Shown: positions 1 through 7,186 of the stretch, piece by piece
How positions within the stretch are numbered: position 1 is the stretch's first letter
How the letters are laid out: every line of letters begins with the position of its first letter
Source: Alphaproteobacteria bacterium
GTDB taxonomy: Bacteria; Pseudomonadota; Alphaproteobacteria; Rhodospirillales; Rhodospirillaceae
Reading direction: 5' to 3'
DNA length: 13,084 bases
Assembly (NCBI GenBank): GCA_003250275.1
Contig: QKGW01000149.1
Location: 1 to 13,084 of the forward strand
Program-made: the position numbers and the translations under genes
Notes under the pieces: generated by a model
The model's input: only the letters and a program-made list of their open reading frames with translations
The model's database searches: none
Told to the model about the DNA's origin: nothing

Positions 1-731
1 CGGACCGCGCCGGAGGCGTAGATGCCGCGGTTGGAGGCGCGGTGGGTGAGTTCGAGGCGTTCGCCCGCACCCGCGAGCATGACGATGTGGTCGCCGACGA
101 CGTCGCCGCCGCGCAGCGCGGCGAAGCCGATGTCGCCCTTGCGGCGCTCGCCGGTGTGGCCGTCGCGGGCACGCTGCGAGACTTCCGCGAGGTTGACGCC
201 GCGGCCCTTGGCGGCGGCTTCGCCGAGCAGGATCGCGGTGCCCGACGGCGCGTCGACCTTGTGCTTGTGGTGCATCTCGTAGATTTCGACGTCGAACTCG
301 GGGCCGAGCGCGGCGGCGGCCTTTTCCACGAGATTGGCGAGCAGGTTGACGCCGAGGCTCATGTTGAACGACTGCACGATCGCCGCCGACTTGCCGGATT
401 CGGCGATCGCCGCGAGGTCGGCCTCGGAAAGGCCGGTGGTGCCGATCACCAGCGCGGTGCCGGTTTCGGCGGCGAGCTTGGCGTGAGCGACCGAGGCGGC
501 GGGGGCGGTGAAGTCGATCACCGCGTCGGCGGCGGCGAACAGCGCCTTGACGTCGGCGGTGACGGCGATGCCGAGCGGCGCTTCGCCGGCGAGCGCGCCG
601 AGATCCTCGCCGATGCTCGGCGAACCTTCGCGTTCGGTGCCGCCGGCAACTTCGCAGCCTTCGGTGGCGAGGACTTCCTTGAGCAGCATCCGGCCCATGC
701 GCCCGGCGCAGCCGACGATTCCGATCTTCAT
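1..731 (-). CDS. dapB: 4-hydroxy-tetrahydrodipicolinate reductase DapB (C-terminus cut by window edge)
   Basis: Cytoplasmic enzyme of the diaminopimelate/lysine pathway that reduces 4-hydroxy-tetrahydrodipicolinate with NAD(P)H, feeding lysine and peptidoglycan synthesis. The start MKIGIVGCAGRMGR holds the glycine-rich dinucleotide-binding loop (about residues 7-14). The substrate-binding and catalytic signature HHKHKVDAPSGTA lies near residue 150. About 243 residues are visible; family members are near 270, so roughly 25-30 C-terminal residues lie beyond position 1 and no stop codon is seen. The ATG at 729-731 is preceded by a G-rich Shine-Dalgarno run (AGGGGGGA). The gene starts 25 bases after the dnaJ stop, so it is probably the third gene of a dnaK-dnaJ-dapB operon, an arrangement familiar in alphaproteobacteria. 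Function is secure from the two motifs. Confidence 0.96.
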   Translation of the reverse strand, partial: MKIGIVGCAGRMGRMLLKEVLATEGCEVAGGTEREGSPSIGEDLGALAGEAPLGIAVTADVKALFAAADAVIDFTAPAASVAHAKLAAETGTALVIGTTGLSEADLAAIAESGKSAAIVQSFNMSLGVNLLANLVEKAAAALGPEFDVEIYEMHHKHKVDAPSGTAILLGEAAAKGRGVNLAEVSQRARDGHTGERRKGDIGFAALRGGDVVGDHIVMLAGAGERLELTHRASNRGIYASGAV

Positions 732-756
732 CGCAGTCCCCCCTGGTGGTTCGCGG

Positions 757-1893
757 TCATTCGGTCAGATCTTCCCAGAATTCCTTGACCTTCTTGAAGA
801 AGCTCGACGATTCCGGGCTGTGGTCCTGCTCGCCCGCCTCTTCGGCGAATTCGCGCAGGAGTTCCTGCTGGCGCTTCGAAAGATTCACCGGCGTCTCGAT
901 CACGCAGCGGACGAACATGTCGCCGCGCGCCGGGCTGCGGAGCACGCTCATGCCCTTGCCCTTCTGGCGGAACTGCGCGCCGGTCTGGGTGCCGCGCGGG
1001 ATATCGACGGAGACGCGGCTGCCGTCGATCGCCGGCACCTCGACGCTGCCGCCGAGCGCGGCGGTGGTCATCGGGATCGGCACGGTGCAGTAGATGTCCG
1101 CCCCTTCGCGCTGGAAGATGCGGTGCGGCTTGAGGCTGAGGAAGATGTAGAGGTCGCCGGGCGGCGCACCGCGCATTCCGGCCTCGCCCTCGCCCGAAAG
1201 GCGGATGCGGGTATCCTCCTCGACGCCCGCGGGGATCGCCACCTGCAGCGTCTTGGAGCGCTGGACGCGGCCCGCGCCCGAGCACGACGGGCAGGGATCC
1301 TTGATCACCCGGCCCTGGCCGTGGCAGGTCGGGCAGGCGCGTTCGATGGTGAAGAAGCCCTGCTGCGCACGGATCTTGCCGGTGCCGCGGCAGGTGTTGC
1401 AGGTGACCGGCTCGGAGCCGTCCTTGCCGCCGGAGCCGTGGCAGGTCTCGCAGACCACCGCGGTCGGCACTTCGATCGTGGTCTTGACCCCGGCGAACGC
1501 CTCTTCGAGGGTGATCTGCATGTTGTAGCGCAGATCGGCGCCGCGCATCGCACCCTGGGCGGAGCGTCGCCCGCCCATGAACTCGCCGAACATTTCGTCG
1601 AAGATGTCGGAGAAGCCCGACGCGAATTCGAAATCGAAGCCGCCGGCGCGGCCGTTGCCGCCGTTCTCGAAGGCGCGGTGGCCGTAGCGGTCGTAGGCCG
1701 CGCGCTTCTGCTCGTCCTTGAGGATTTCGTAGGCTTCGTTGACTTCCTTGAACGCGTGCTCCGCGTCCGTGTCGCCGGGATTGCGGTCCGGATGGAACTG
1801 CATGGCGAGCTTGCGGTAGGCCTTTTTGAGTTCGTCCGGCGACGCTCCCCGCGCCACGCCCAGAACCTCGTAGTAATCCCGTTTCGTGCTCAA
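757..1893 (-). CDS. dnaJ: Chaperone DnaJ (Hsp40), TTG start
   Basis: Co-chaperone that delivers unfolded clients to DnaK and stimulates its ATPase. The 378 residues follow the full type I layout: J domain (about 4-70) with the HPD motif at 34-36, a short Gly/Phe-rich linker (about 77-110), a zinc-finger region with four CxxCxGxG repeats starting at C148, C165, C187 and C201, and two C-terminal client-binding domains (about 210-340). The start codon is TTG at 1891-1893. The reading MSTKRDYYEVLG matches the conserved DnaJ N-terminus, AGAGGT lies a few bases upstream, and the next in-frame ATG would delete half the J domain. The gene lies 130 bases downstream of dnaK, a spacer containing hairpins, and 25 bases before dapB. 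The weak start and the hairpins could keep DnaJ below DnaK levels; that is inference. Confidence 0.97.
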   Translation of the reverse strand: MSTKRDYYEVLGVARGASPDELKKAYRKLAMQFHPDRNPGDTDAEHAFKEVNEAYEILKDEQKRAAYDRYGHRAFENGGNGRAGGFDFEFASGFSDIFDEMFGEFMGGRRSAQGAMRGADLRYNMQITLEEAFAGVKTTIEVPTAVVCETCHGSGGKDGSEPVTCNTCRGTGKIRAQQGFFTIERACPTCHGQGRVIKDPCPSCSGAGRVQRSKTLQVAIPAGVEEDTRIRLSGEGEAGMRGAPPGDLYIFLSLKPHRIFQREGADIYCTVPIPMTTAALGGSVEVPAIDGSRVSVDIPRGTQTGAQFRQKGKGMSVLRSPARGDMFVRCVIETPVNLSKRQQELLREFAEEAGEQDHSPESSSFFKKVKEFWEDLTE

Positions 1894-1915
1894 CCGCCAC
1901 CTCTATCGGATCCGG

Positions 1916-2000
1916 CCCTTCTTTGCGAAGGGTCGGGCGCCCCACGCCCGATCGTCTCCCATTCCATTCGAAGCGGGGCGGGACCTTGTGGTCTCGCCCC
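1916..2000 (-). other. Three consecutive hairpins in the dnaK-dnaJ spacer
   Basis: The 130-base gap between dnaK and dnaJ contains three inverted repeats. They are 1975-1985 with 1990-2000 (11 positions, one mismatch, 4-base loop), 1934-1939 with 1945-1950 (6 bp, CGGGCG/CGCCCG) and 1916-1921 with 1927-1932 (6 bp, CCCTTC/GAAGGG). None is followed on the minus strand by a convincing T-run, so they do not look like full intrinsic terminators. They could slow the polymerase, protect the dnaK mRNA 3' end, or mark a processing site separating dnaK from dnaJ-dapB. The repeats are directly visible; the role is inferred. Confidence 0.55.
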
Positions 2001-2023
2001 GATCCATGACTTGGCTTGCGCCG

Positions 2024-3922
<1,899 letters not shown>

Positions 3923-4064
3923 CTCTACCCTCTTCTGTTGCGGCAGGTTCTCGAGGCCCAAAGCACCTCACGAACCCCCAGGGACATTATCTATAAGTTG
4001 AACTCTGGCTGCCGCGCCGATCCCGCCGAGCGTGGCGAGCAGGGATGGGATGTCGCGGCGACAC

Positions 4065-4092
4065 TTGTCCGATTGACACCGGACGATATAAG
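4065..4092 (+). promoter_or_regulatory. Candidate promoter for the DUF1178-DUF1848 pair
   Basis: TTGTCC (4065-4070) and TATAAG (4087-4092) lie 16 bases apart upstream of the zinc-ribbon gene. A start near 4099 would give a leader of about 85 bases that contains the CIRCE element. Its -10 overlaps the minus-strand -10 candidate for dnaK, so at most one polymerase could occupy the site. This is a consensus match by eye with no other support. Confidence 0.35.
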
Positions 4093-4113
4093 AAAAGGCA
4101 TTCCGAGCCGCAA
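4086..4113 (-). promoter_or_regulatory. Candidate dnaK promoter
   Basis: On the minus strand TTGCGG (4108-4113) and CTTATAT (ending at 4086) are separated by 16 bases. The -10 box resembles alphaproteobacterial heat-shock (RpoH) and housekeeping -10 elements; the -35 keeps only the TTG core. Transcription would begin near 4079, giving a leader of about 155 bases before the dnaK ATG. The match is suggestive only, and the AT-rich core is shared with a promoter-like pair on the opposite strand. Confidence 0.35.
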
Positions 4114-4142
4114 CACCCGATTACGGGCCGCGACAGGAGCTA

Positions 4143-4169
4143 TTAGCACTCTTTCCGCGCGATTGCCAA
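4143..4169. promoter_or_regulatory. CIRCE element (HrcA repressor operator)
   Basis: TTAGCACTC (4143-4151), exactly 9 bases, then GATTGCCAA (4161-4169). The CIRCE consensus is TTAGCACTC-N9-GAGTGCTAA, so the left arm matches 9 of 9 and the right arm 7 of 9 with exact spacing. CIRCE is bound by HrcA and represses groESL and in some bacteria dnaK. Here it is 221 bases upstream of the dnaK ATG and ends 14 bases before the DUF1178 ATG. On the minus strand its arms also coincide with a promoter-like pair, TTGGCA (4164-4169) and TAATAG (4140-4145) with an 18-base spacer, so bound HrcA could block transcription toward dnaK. Which gene it controls is not settled by sequence. Confidence 0.82.
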
Positions 4170-4183
4170 GACCGGAGGACCCG

Positions 4184-4411
4184 ATGATCCGCTACCGCCT
4201 GCGCTGCGCCGAAGGGCACGCGTTCGACCACTGGTTCGACAACGCCGCCGCCTGCGACGCCGAACTCGAAGCCCGCGCCGTCGCCTGCCCGGAATGCAGC
4301 GGCACCGCCGTCGCCAAGGCGATCATGGCGCCCTCGGTCGCCAAGGCCGCGCAACCCCAGACGCCATGCGGCAAGCCGGTGTGCGCCTGCGGCTGTCCGG
4401 CGCTCGAATGA
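4184..4411 (+). CDS. Short DUF1178-type zinc-ribbon protein
   Basis: A 75-residue protein starting MIRYRLRC, the typical N-terminus of the DUF1178 family, with a zinc-ribbon pattern of C8, H11, C34 and C37 and the conserved KAIMAPSVA stretch (about 45-53). Family members I know of are usually about 140-150 residues; this one stops after the ribbon and an added cysteine-rich tail (C62, C67, C69, C71), so it is either a short variant or has lost its C-terminal half. The ATG at 4184 follows GGAGGA (4174-4179). Its stop overlaps the start of the DUF1848 gene in an ATGA junction, implying translational coupling. The molecular function of DUF1178 is not established. The CIRCE element sits directly before its ribosome-binding site, hinting at stress-linked expression. 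Confidence 0.85.
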   Translation: MIRYRLRCAEGHAFDHWFDNAAACDAELEARAVACPECSGTAVAKAIMAPSVAKAAQPQTPCGKPVCACGCPALE

Positions 4412-5217
4412 TCGTCTCGGCGAGCTACCGCACCGACATTCCCGCCTTCTTCGCGCCGTGGTTCACCGAACGCTGGGCCGCGGGCTACGCCCTCGTCCCC
4501 AATCCCTACAACCGCAAGCTCACCCGCGTCGGCCTCACCCCCGAGGAGAACGACGGCATGGTGTTCTGGACGCGCTGGATCGCGCCGTTCTTCGATTGCC
4601 TCGACCGGGTGTTCGGCGACGGCGTGCCGTTCGTGGTGCAGTACACCGCCACCGGCCTCGGCCCCGAGATCGAACCCGGCGTACCCGACTGGCGGCGCGC
4701 GGTGGAGACCATGCACCGCGTCGCCGACCGCTACGGCGCGGGCCGGGTGGTCTGGCGCTTCGACCCGATCGTGATCCGCGAGGGCGAGGACTGGGAAGAT
4801 TCGGCGCTGCGCTTCGCCACCATCGCCGAGGCGGTGAAGGGCGCCGCCGACGAGGCGGTGGTCTCGTTCACCCAGTTCTACGCCAAGACCCGCCGCGCGC
4901 TCGACCGCCTCGCCGCCACCGGCGGCAGCCGCATCGTCGACCCCGACGACGAAACCAAGCGCCGTCTGCTCGGCGCGCTCTCCGAAATCGCGCACCGCCT
5001 CGATCTGCGCCTCAGCCTCTGCGGCCAGCCCGACCTCATCCTCCCCGGTATCCACGAGGCCGCCTGCGTCGACGCCGAGCGCCTCTCGCGGGTCGCAGGT
5101 TACGCCGTCGCGGCGAAGAACAAACCCCACCGCGCCACCTGCCGCTGCGCCCAGTCGCGCGACATCGGCACCTTCGCCACCTGCAAATTCGGCTGCCGCT
5201 ACTGCTACGCCGCGTAA
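4408..5217 (+). CDS. DUF1848 family protein with C-terminal cysteine cluster
   Basis: A 269-residue protein starting MIVSASYRTDIPAF, the hallmark N-terminus of DUF1848. The middle holds further family-like segments such as the aromatic-rich stretch with TRWIAPFF (about 54-62) and VVSFTQFYAKT (about 151-161). The last residues carry C245-x-C247, DIG at 252-254, C259, C263 and C266 in the order CxC...DIG...CxxxGCxYCYA. This cluster resembles an iron-sulfur or zinc site, and the final CxxxCxxC has the spacing used by radical-SAM proteins, but the location at the extreme C-terminus makes that role uncertain. The ATG overlaps the DUF1178 stop by four bases, so the two are almost certainly co-translated. 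The family function is unknown; no substrate should be assumed. Confidence 0.88.
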   Translation: MIVSASYRTDIPAFFAPWFTERWAAGYALVPNPYNRKLTRVGLTPEENDGMVFWTRWIAPFFDCLDRVFGDGVPFVVQYTATGLGPEIEPGVPDWRRAVETMHRVADRYGAGRVVWRFDPIVIREGEDWEDSALRFATIAEAVKGAADEAVVSFTQFYAKTRRALDRLAATGGSRIVDPDDETKRRLLGALSEIAHRLDLRLSLCGQPDLILPGIHEAACVDAERLSRVAGYAVAAKNKPHRATCRCAQSRDIGTFATCKFGCRYCYAA

Positions 5218-5246
5218 GGTCGGAACTTTTTCGATCGCTTCCACGA

Positions 5247-5275
5247 AAAACGGGCTCCGATCTGGAGCCCGTTTT
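5247..5275. terminator. Bidirectional intrinsic terminator
   Basis: CGGGCTCC (5251-5258) pairs with GGAGCCCG (5264-5271) around a 5-base loop, extended by an A:T run (5247-5250 with 5272-5275). The plus strand continues TTTTCTTT and the minus strand TTTTTCG, so it can end both the DUF1848 transcript and the leftward secB transcript. Confidence 0.88.
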
Positions 5276-5294
5276 CTTTGCATATGCGCGGAGT

Positions 5295-5311
5295 CCGGGG
5301 CGGCGCCCCGG
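5295..5311. repeat. GC-rich palindrome after secB
   Basis: CCGGGGC (5295-5301), loop GGC, GCCCCGG (5305-5311): a perfect 7-bp stem between the secB stop and the bidirectional terminator. There is no T-run on either side, so it is not a terminator by itself. It may be a REP-like extragenic palindrome or a 3' mRNA-stabilising hairpin. Confidence 0.45.
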
Positions 5312-5318
5312 CCCTGCC

Positions 5319-5786
5319 TTACGCCTCGGCTTCGCCTTCGGCGGCGCCCATGCGCTGGCGGAACATGTCGACGAAGTCGATCGGCGCGATCATCAGCGGC
5401 GGGAAGCCGGCATCGCGGGTGGTCGACGCGATCACCGCGCGGGCGAACGGGAAGAGGTGGCGCGGCACTTCGATGAAGAGCATCGGCTGGAGGTGTTCCT
5501 CCGGCACGTTGAGGGTGACGACGCCGCAGAATTCGAGTTCGCAGATGAACGCGACCTTCTCGCCGGCCTTGGCCTCGACGTTGAGGGAGAGGTCGACCTC
5601 GTACATGTTCTCGTGCAGCTGCGTCGCCTTGACGTCGACGCTGATGCCGATCGCCGGGCCGTTGCCGCTCGCCATGTCGGCGAAGATTTCCGGCACGTGC
5701 GGCGCCTCGAACGAGAGGTCCTTGATGAACTGGCCGTTGATCTGGAGCGGCGGCAGGTTCTCGGTGCCCTGGGCGTCTTCACTCAT
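5319..5786 (-). CDS. secB: Protein-export chaperone SecB
   Basis: Tetrameric cytosolic chaperone that keeps secretory preproteins unfolded and hands them to SecA at the SecYEG translocon. The 155 residues equal the usual SecB length. Conserved stretches include LQINGQFIKDLSFEAP near residues 14-29 and the C-terminal RHLFPFARAVIASTTRDAGF followed by PPLMIAPIDF (about 109-140), the strongest family signature. A start 13 codons upstream (5825) is possible, but it has no ribosome-binding site and adds residues unlike SecB; the ATG at 5784-5786 has GGAGAGAGA before it. It lies downstream of fxsA on the same strand with a 75-base gap, and ends before a hairpin and the shared terminator. Confidence 0.95.
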   Translation of the reverse strand: MSEDAQGTENLPPLQINGQFIKDLSFEAPHVPEIFADMASGNGPAIGISVDVKATQLHENMYEVDLSLNVEAKAGEKVAFICELEFCGVVTLNVPEEHLQPMLFIEVPRHLFPFARAVIASTTRDAGFPPLMIAPIDFVDMFRQRMGAAEGEAEA

Positions 5787-5861
5787 GATTTCTGTCTCTC
5801 TCCGGTCGGAAGGGTGGGTTGACATCGGATACCGCGCTTCGGCGCCGAAGGCAAACCCCGA

Positions 5862-6350
5862 TCAGGGGCGCTTGTCGTCTTCGGGCGGGGGCAGCGGCGA
5901 AAGCGGTTCGACCGGGCCTTCGGGCCGGTCGGGGGCGTCCTCGACGATGGTGAACTCGGCCTCGATTACGCCGTCGTCGCGCCGCGCGCGCGCCTGCGCC
6001 GCGGTGCGCGCGGCAAACGCGGCGCCGAGCGCGGTGCGCAACGGCGCGATCAGCAGCAGCAGGCCGATCGCATCGGTGAGAAAGCCGGGGATGATCAGCA
6101 GGATCGAGGCGAACGAGAGCGCCGCGCCCTCGAACATCTCGCCCATCGGCATCTTACCTTCGCGCATCGCGTCGTGGACCTTGCGCGCGGTCACCCAGCC
6201 GGTGATGCGCAGCAGATTCGCGCCCGCGATCGCCGAAAGGATCGCCCAGGCGAGCACCGGCAGCACCCCGACTTCGCGCCCGACCACGATCAGCCCGGCA
6301 AGCTCGAGCACCGGCAACGCGAGCAGAAGGATGGCGAACGGGAACGGCAT
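5862..6350 (-). CDS. fxsA: FxsA family inner-membrane protein
   Basis: A 162-residue membrane protein of the FxsA family, named for the E. coli protein whose overproduction relieves F-plasmid exclusion of phage T7; its normal cellular role is not well defined. Hydrophobic segments lie at about 3-25, 30-47 and 76-109, the last probably two passes, followed by a hydrophilic charged and proline-rich tail (about 115-162) likely in the cytoplasm. Family-like features are the N-terminal ELAGLIVVGREVG, the GWVTARK segment after the second helix, and the LLIIPGFLTDAIGLLLLI hydrophobic block. The ATG at 6348-6350 follows AAGGA at proper spacing. It is divergent from the Tim44-like gene and upstream of secB, the usual alphaproteobacterial neighbourhood. 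Confidence 0.9.
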   Translation of the reverse strand: MPFPFAILLLALPVLELAGLIVVGREVGVLPVLAWAILSAIAGANLLRITGWVTARKVHDAMREGKMPMGEMFEGAALSFASILLIIPGFLTDAIGLLLLIAPLRTALGAAFAARTAAQARARRDDGVIEAEFTIVEDAPDRPEGPVEPLSPLPPPEDDKRP

Positions 6351-6422
6351 GCTTGTCCTTTGCCTTTGGAACGCTTAATTTCTCGGAAGGAGATCCGGGC
6401 TCGGCGGTGCGCGCCGCCGATC

Positions 6423-6450
6423 ATGGACGATTTCTGGGACCGGCGTCCAT
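6423..6450. repeat. Seven-base dyad in the fxsA / Tim44-like divergent region
   Basis: ATGGACG (6423-6429) and CGTCCAT (6444-6450) form a perfect inverted repeat with a 14-base spacer, in the 158-base gap between divergent fxsA and the Tim44-like gene. A second palindrome, TCGGCGG...CCGCCGA (6401-6407 with 6414-6420), is beside it. The dyad could be an operator or a leader hairpin. I could not assign clear promoter boxes to either gene here. Confidence 0.3.
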
Positions 6451-6508
6451 CGTTCTTTCCCGCCCGGTCGTTACGCAGCCGTAGAGATTAAAGGATCCGG
6501 AGCCGCCG

Positions 6509-7186
6509 ATGGACGGTAATTTCCAGTTTCTCGACCTGATATTCCTGGCCTTGGTCGCCGGCTTCCTGATTTATCGCCTGCGCAACGTCCTCGGCCGCCG
6601 CGACGGCTACGAGCAGAAGCCCGACGAGATGTCCGGGCGGCGTCCCGCCGACGATAACGTCGTCGACCTTTCGAAGGCGCGCGAAACCGAATCCGCGGAC
6701 ATCGTCGAGACCGGCACGGTCTCCGACCGCTCGGTCGCCGCCGGACTGGTGCAGATCCAGACCGCCGACGCCAACTTCGACCCGGGCACCTTCCTCAACG
6801 GCGCCAAGGGCGCGTTCGAGATGATCGTCGGCGCGTTCGCCGAGGGCCGCGTCGAGGACCTCAAGCCCTACCTCGGCGCCGAGGTGTACGCCAACTTCGC
6901 CGCCGCCGTGCGCGAGCGCGAGGCCGAAGGCGAGAAGATGGAAACCCAGGTGGTTTCGATCAAGAAGGCGACGATCACCGACGCGGCGATGAAGGGCCGC
7001 GACGCGGTGATCTCGGTCGAGTTCGTCACCGAGCAGGTCAACGTCGTGCGCGACGCCCAGGACCAGGTGGTGGACGGCGATCCCAACACCATCGTCACCC
7101 TTACCGACGTCTGGACGTTCTCCCGCGATGTGCGTTCTTCCGACCCCAACTGGAAACTCATGGTCACCCGCAGTGTCGAACCGTGA
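6509..7186 (+). CDS. Tim44/TimA-like membrane-anchored protein
   Basis: A 225-residue protein with one N-terminal transmembrane helix (about 7-23, LDLIFLALVAGFLIYRL), a charged, poorly conserved linker (about 28-85), and a C-terminal Tim44-like domain (about 85-225). Family landmarks are FLNGAKGAFEMIVGAFAEG, DLKPYLGAEVYANF and the closing DVWTFSRDV...DPNWKLMVTR. Mitochondrial Tim44 tethers the import motor to the translocon; the bacterial relatives are inner-membrane proteins whose role is not firmly defined. The ATG follows CCGGAG with a 6-base gap. It is the first gene of a dense eight-gene rightward cluster and overlaps the mltA start by 14 bases. The fxsA-secB pair on the opposite strand completes an export and membrane-related neighbourhood. 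Confidence 0.92.
   Translation: MDGNFQFLDLIFLALVAGFLIYRLRNVLGRRDGYEQKPDEMSGRRPADDNVVDLSKARETESADIVETGTVSDRSVAAGLVQIQTADANFDPGTFLNGAKGAFEMIVGAFAEGRVEDLKPYLGAEVYANFAAAVREREAEGEKMETQVVSIKKATITDAAMKGRDAVISVEFVTEQVNVVRDAQDQVVDGDPNTIVTLTDVWTFSRDVRSSDPNWKLMVTRSVEP

Noticed and set aside
3923..3961. Upstream ATG giving dnaK 13 more residues
   Set aside because: The added residues do not resemble any DnaK N-terminus, and the inner ATG has the ribosome-binding site.
3980..4000. AT-rich stretch TTATAGATAATG (minus strand) as a dnaK promoter
   Set aside because: It looks like a -10 region, but no acceptable -35 lies 16-18 bases upstream, so it is left as an untested alternative.
5787..5825. Upstream ATG for secB
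   Set aside because: No ribosome-binding site before it, and the internal start gives the usual 155-residue length.
6423..6491. A 22-codon open frame starting ATG GAC GAT between fxsA and the Tim44-like gene
   Set aside because: No Shine-Dalgarno sequence, and its start lies inside an inverted repeat; too short to support as a gene.
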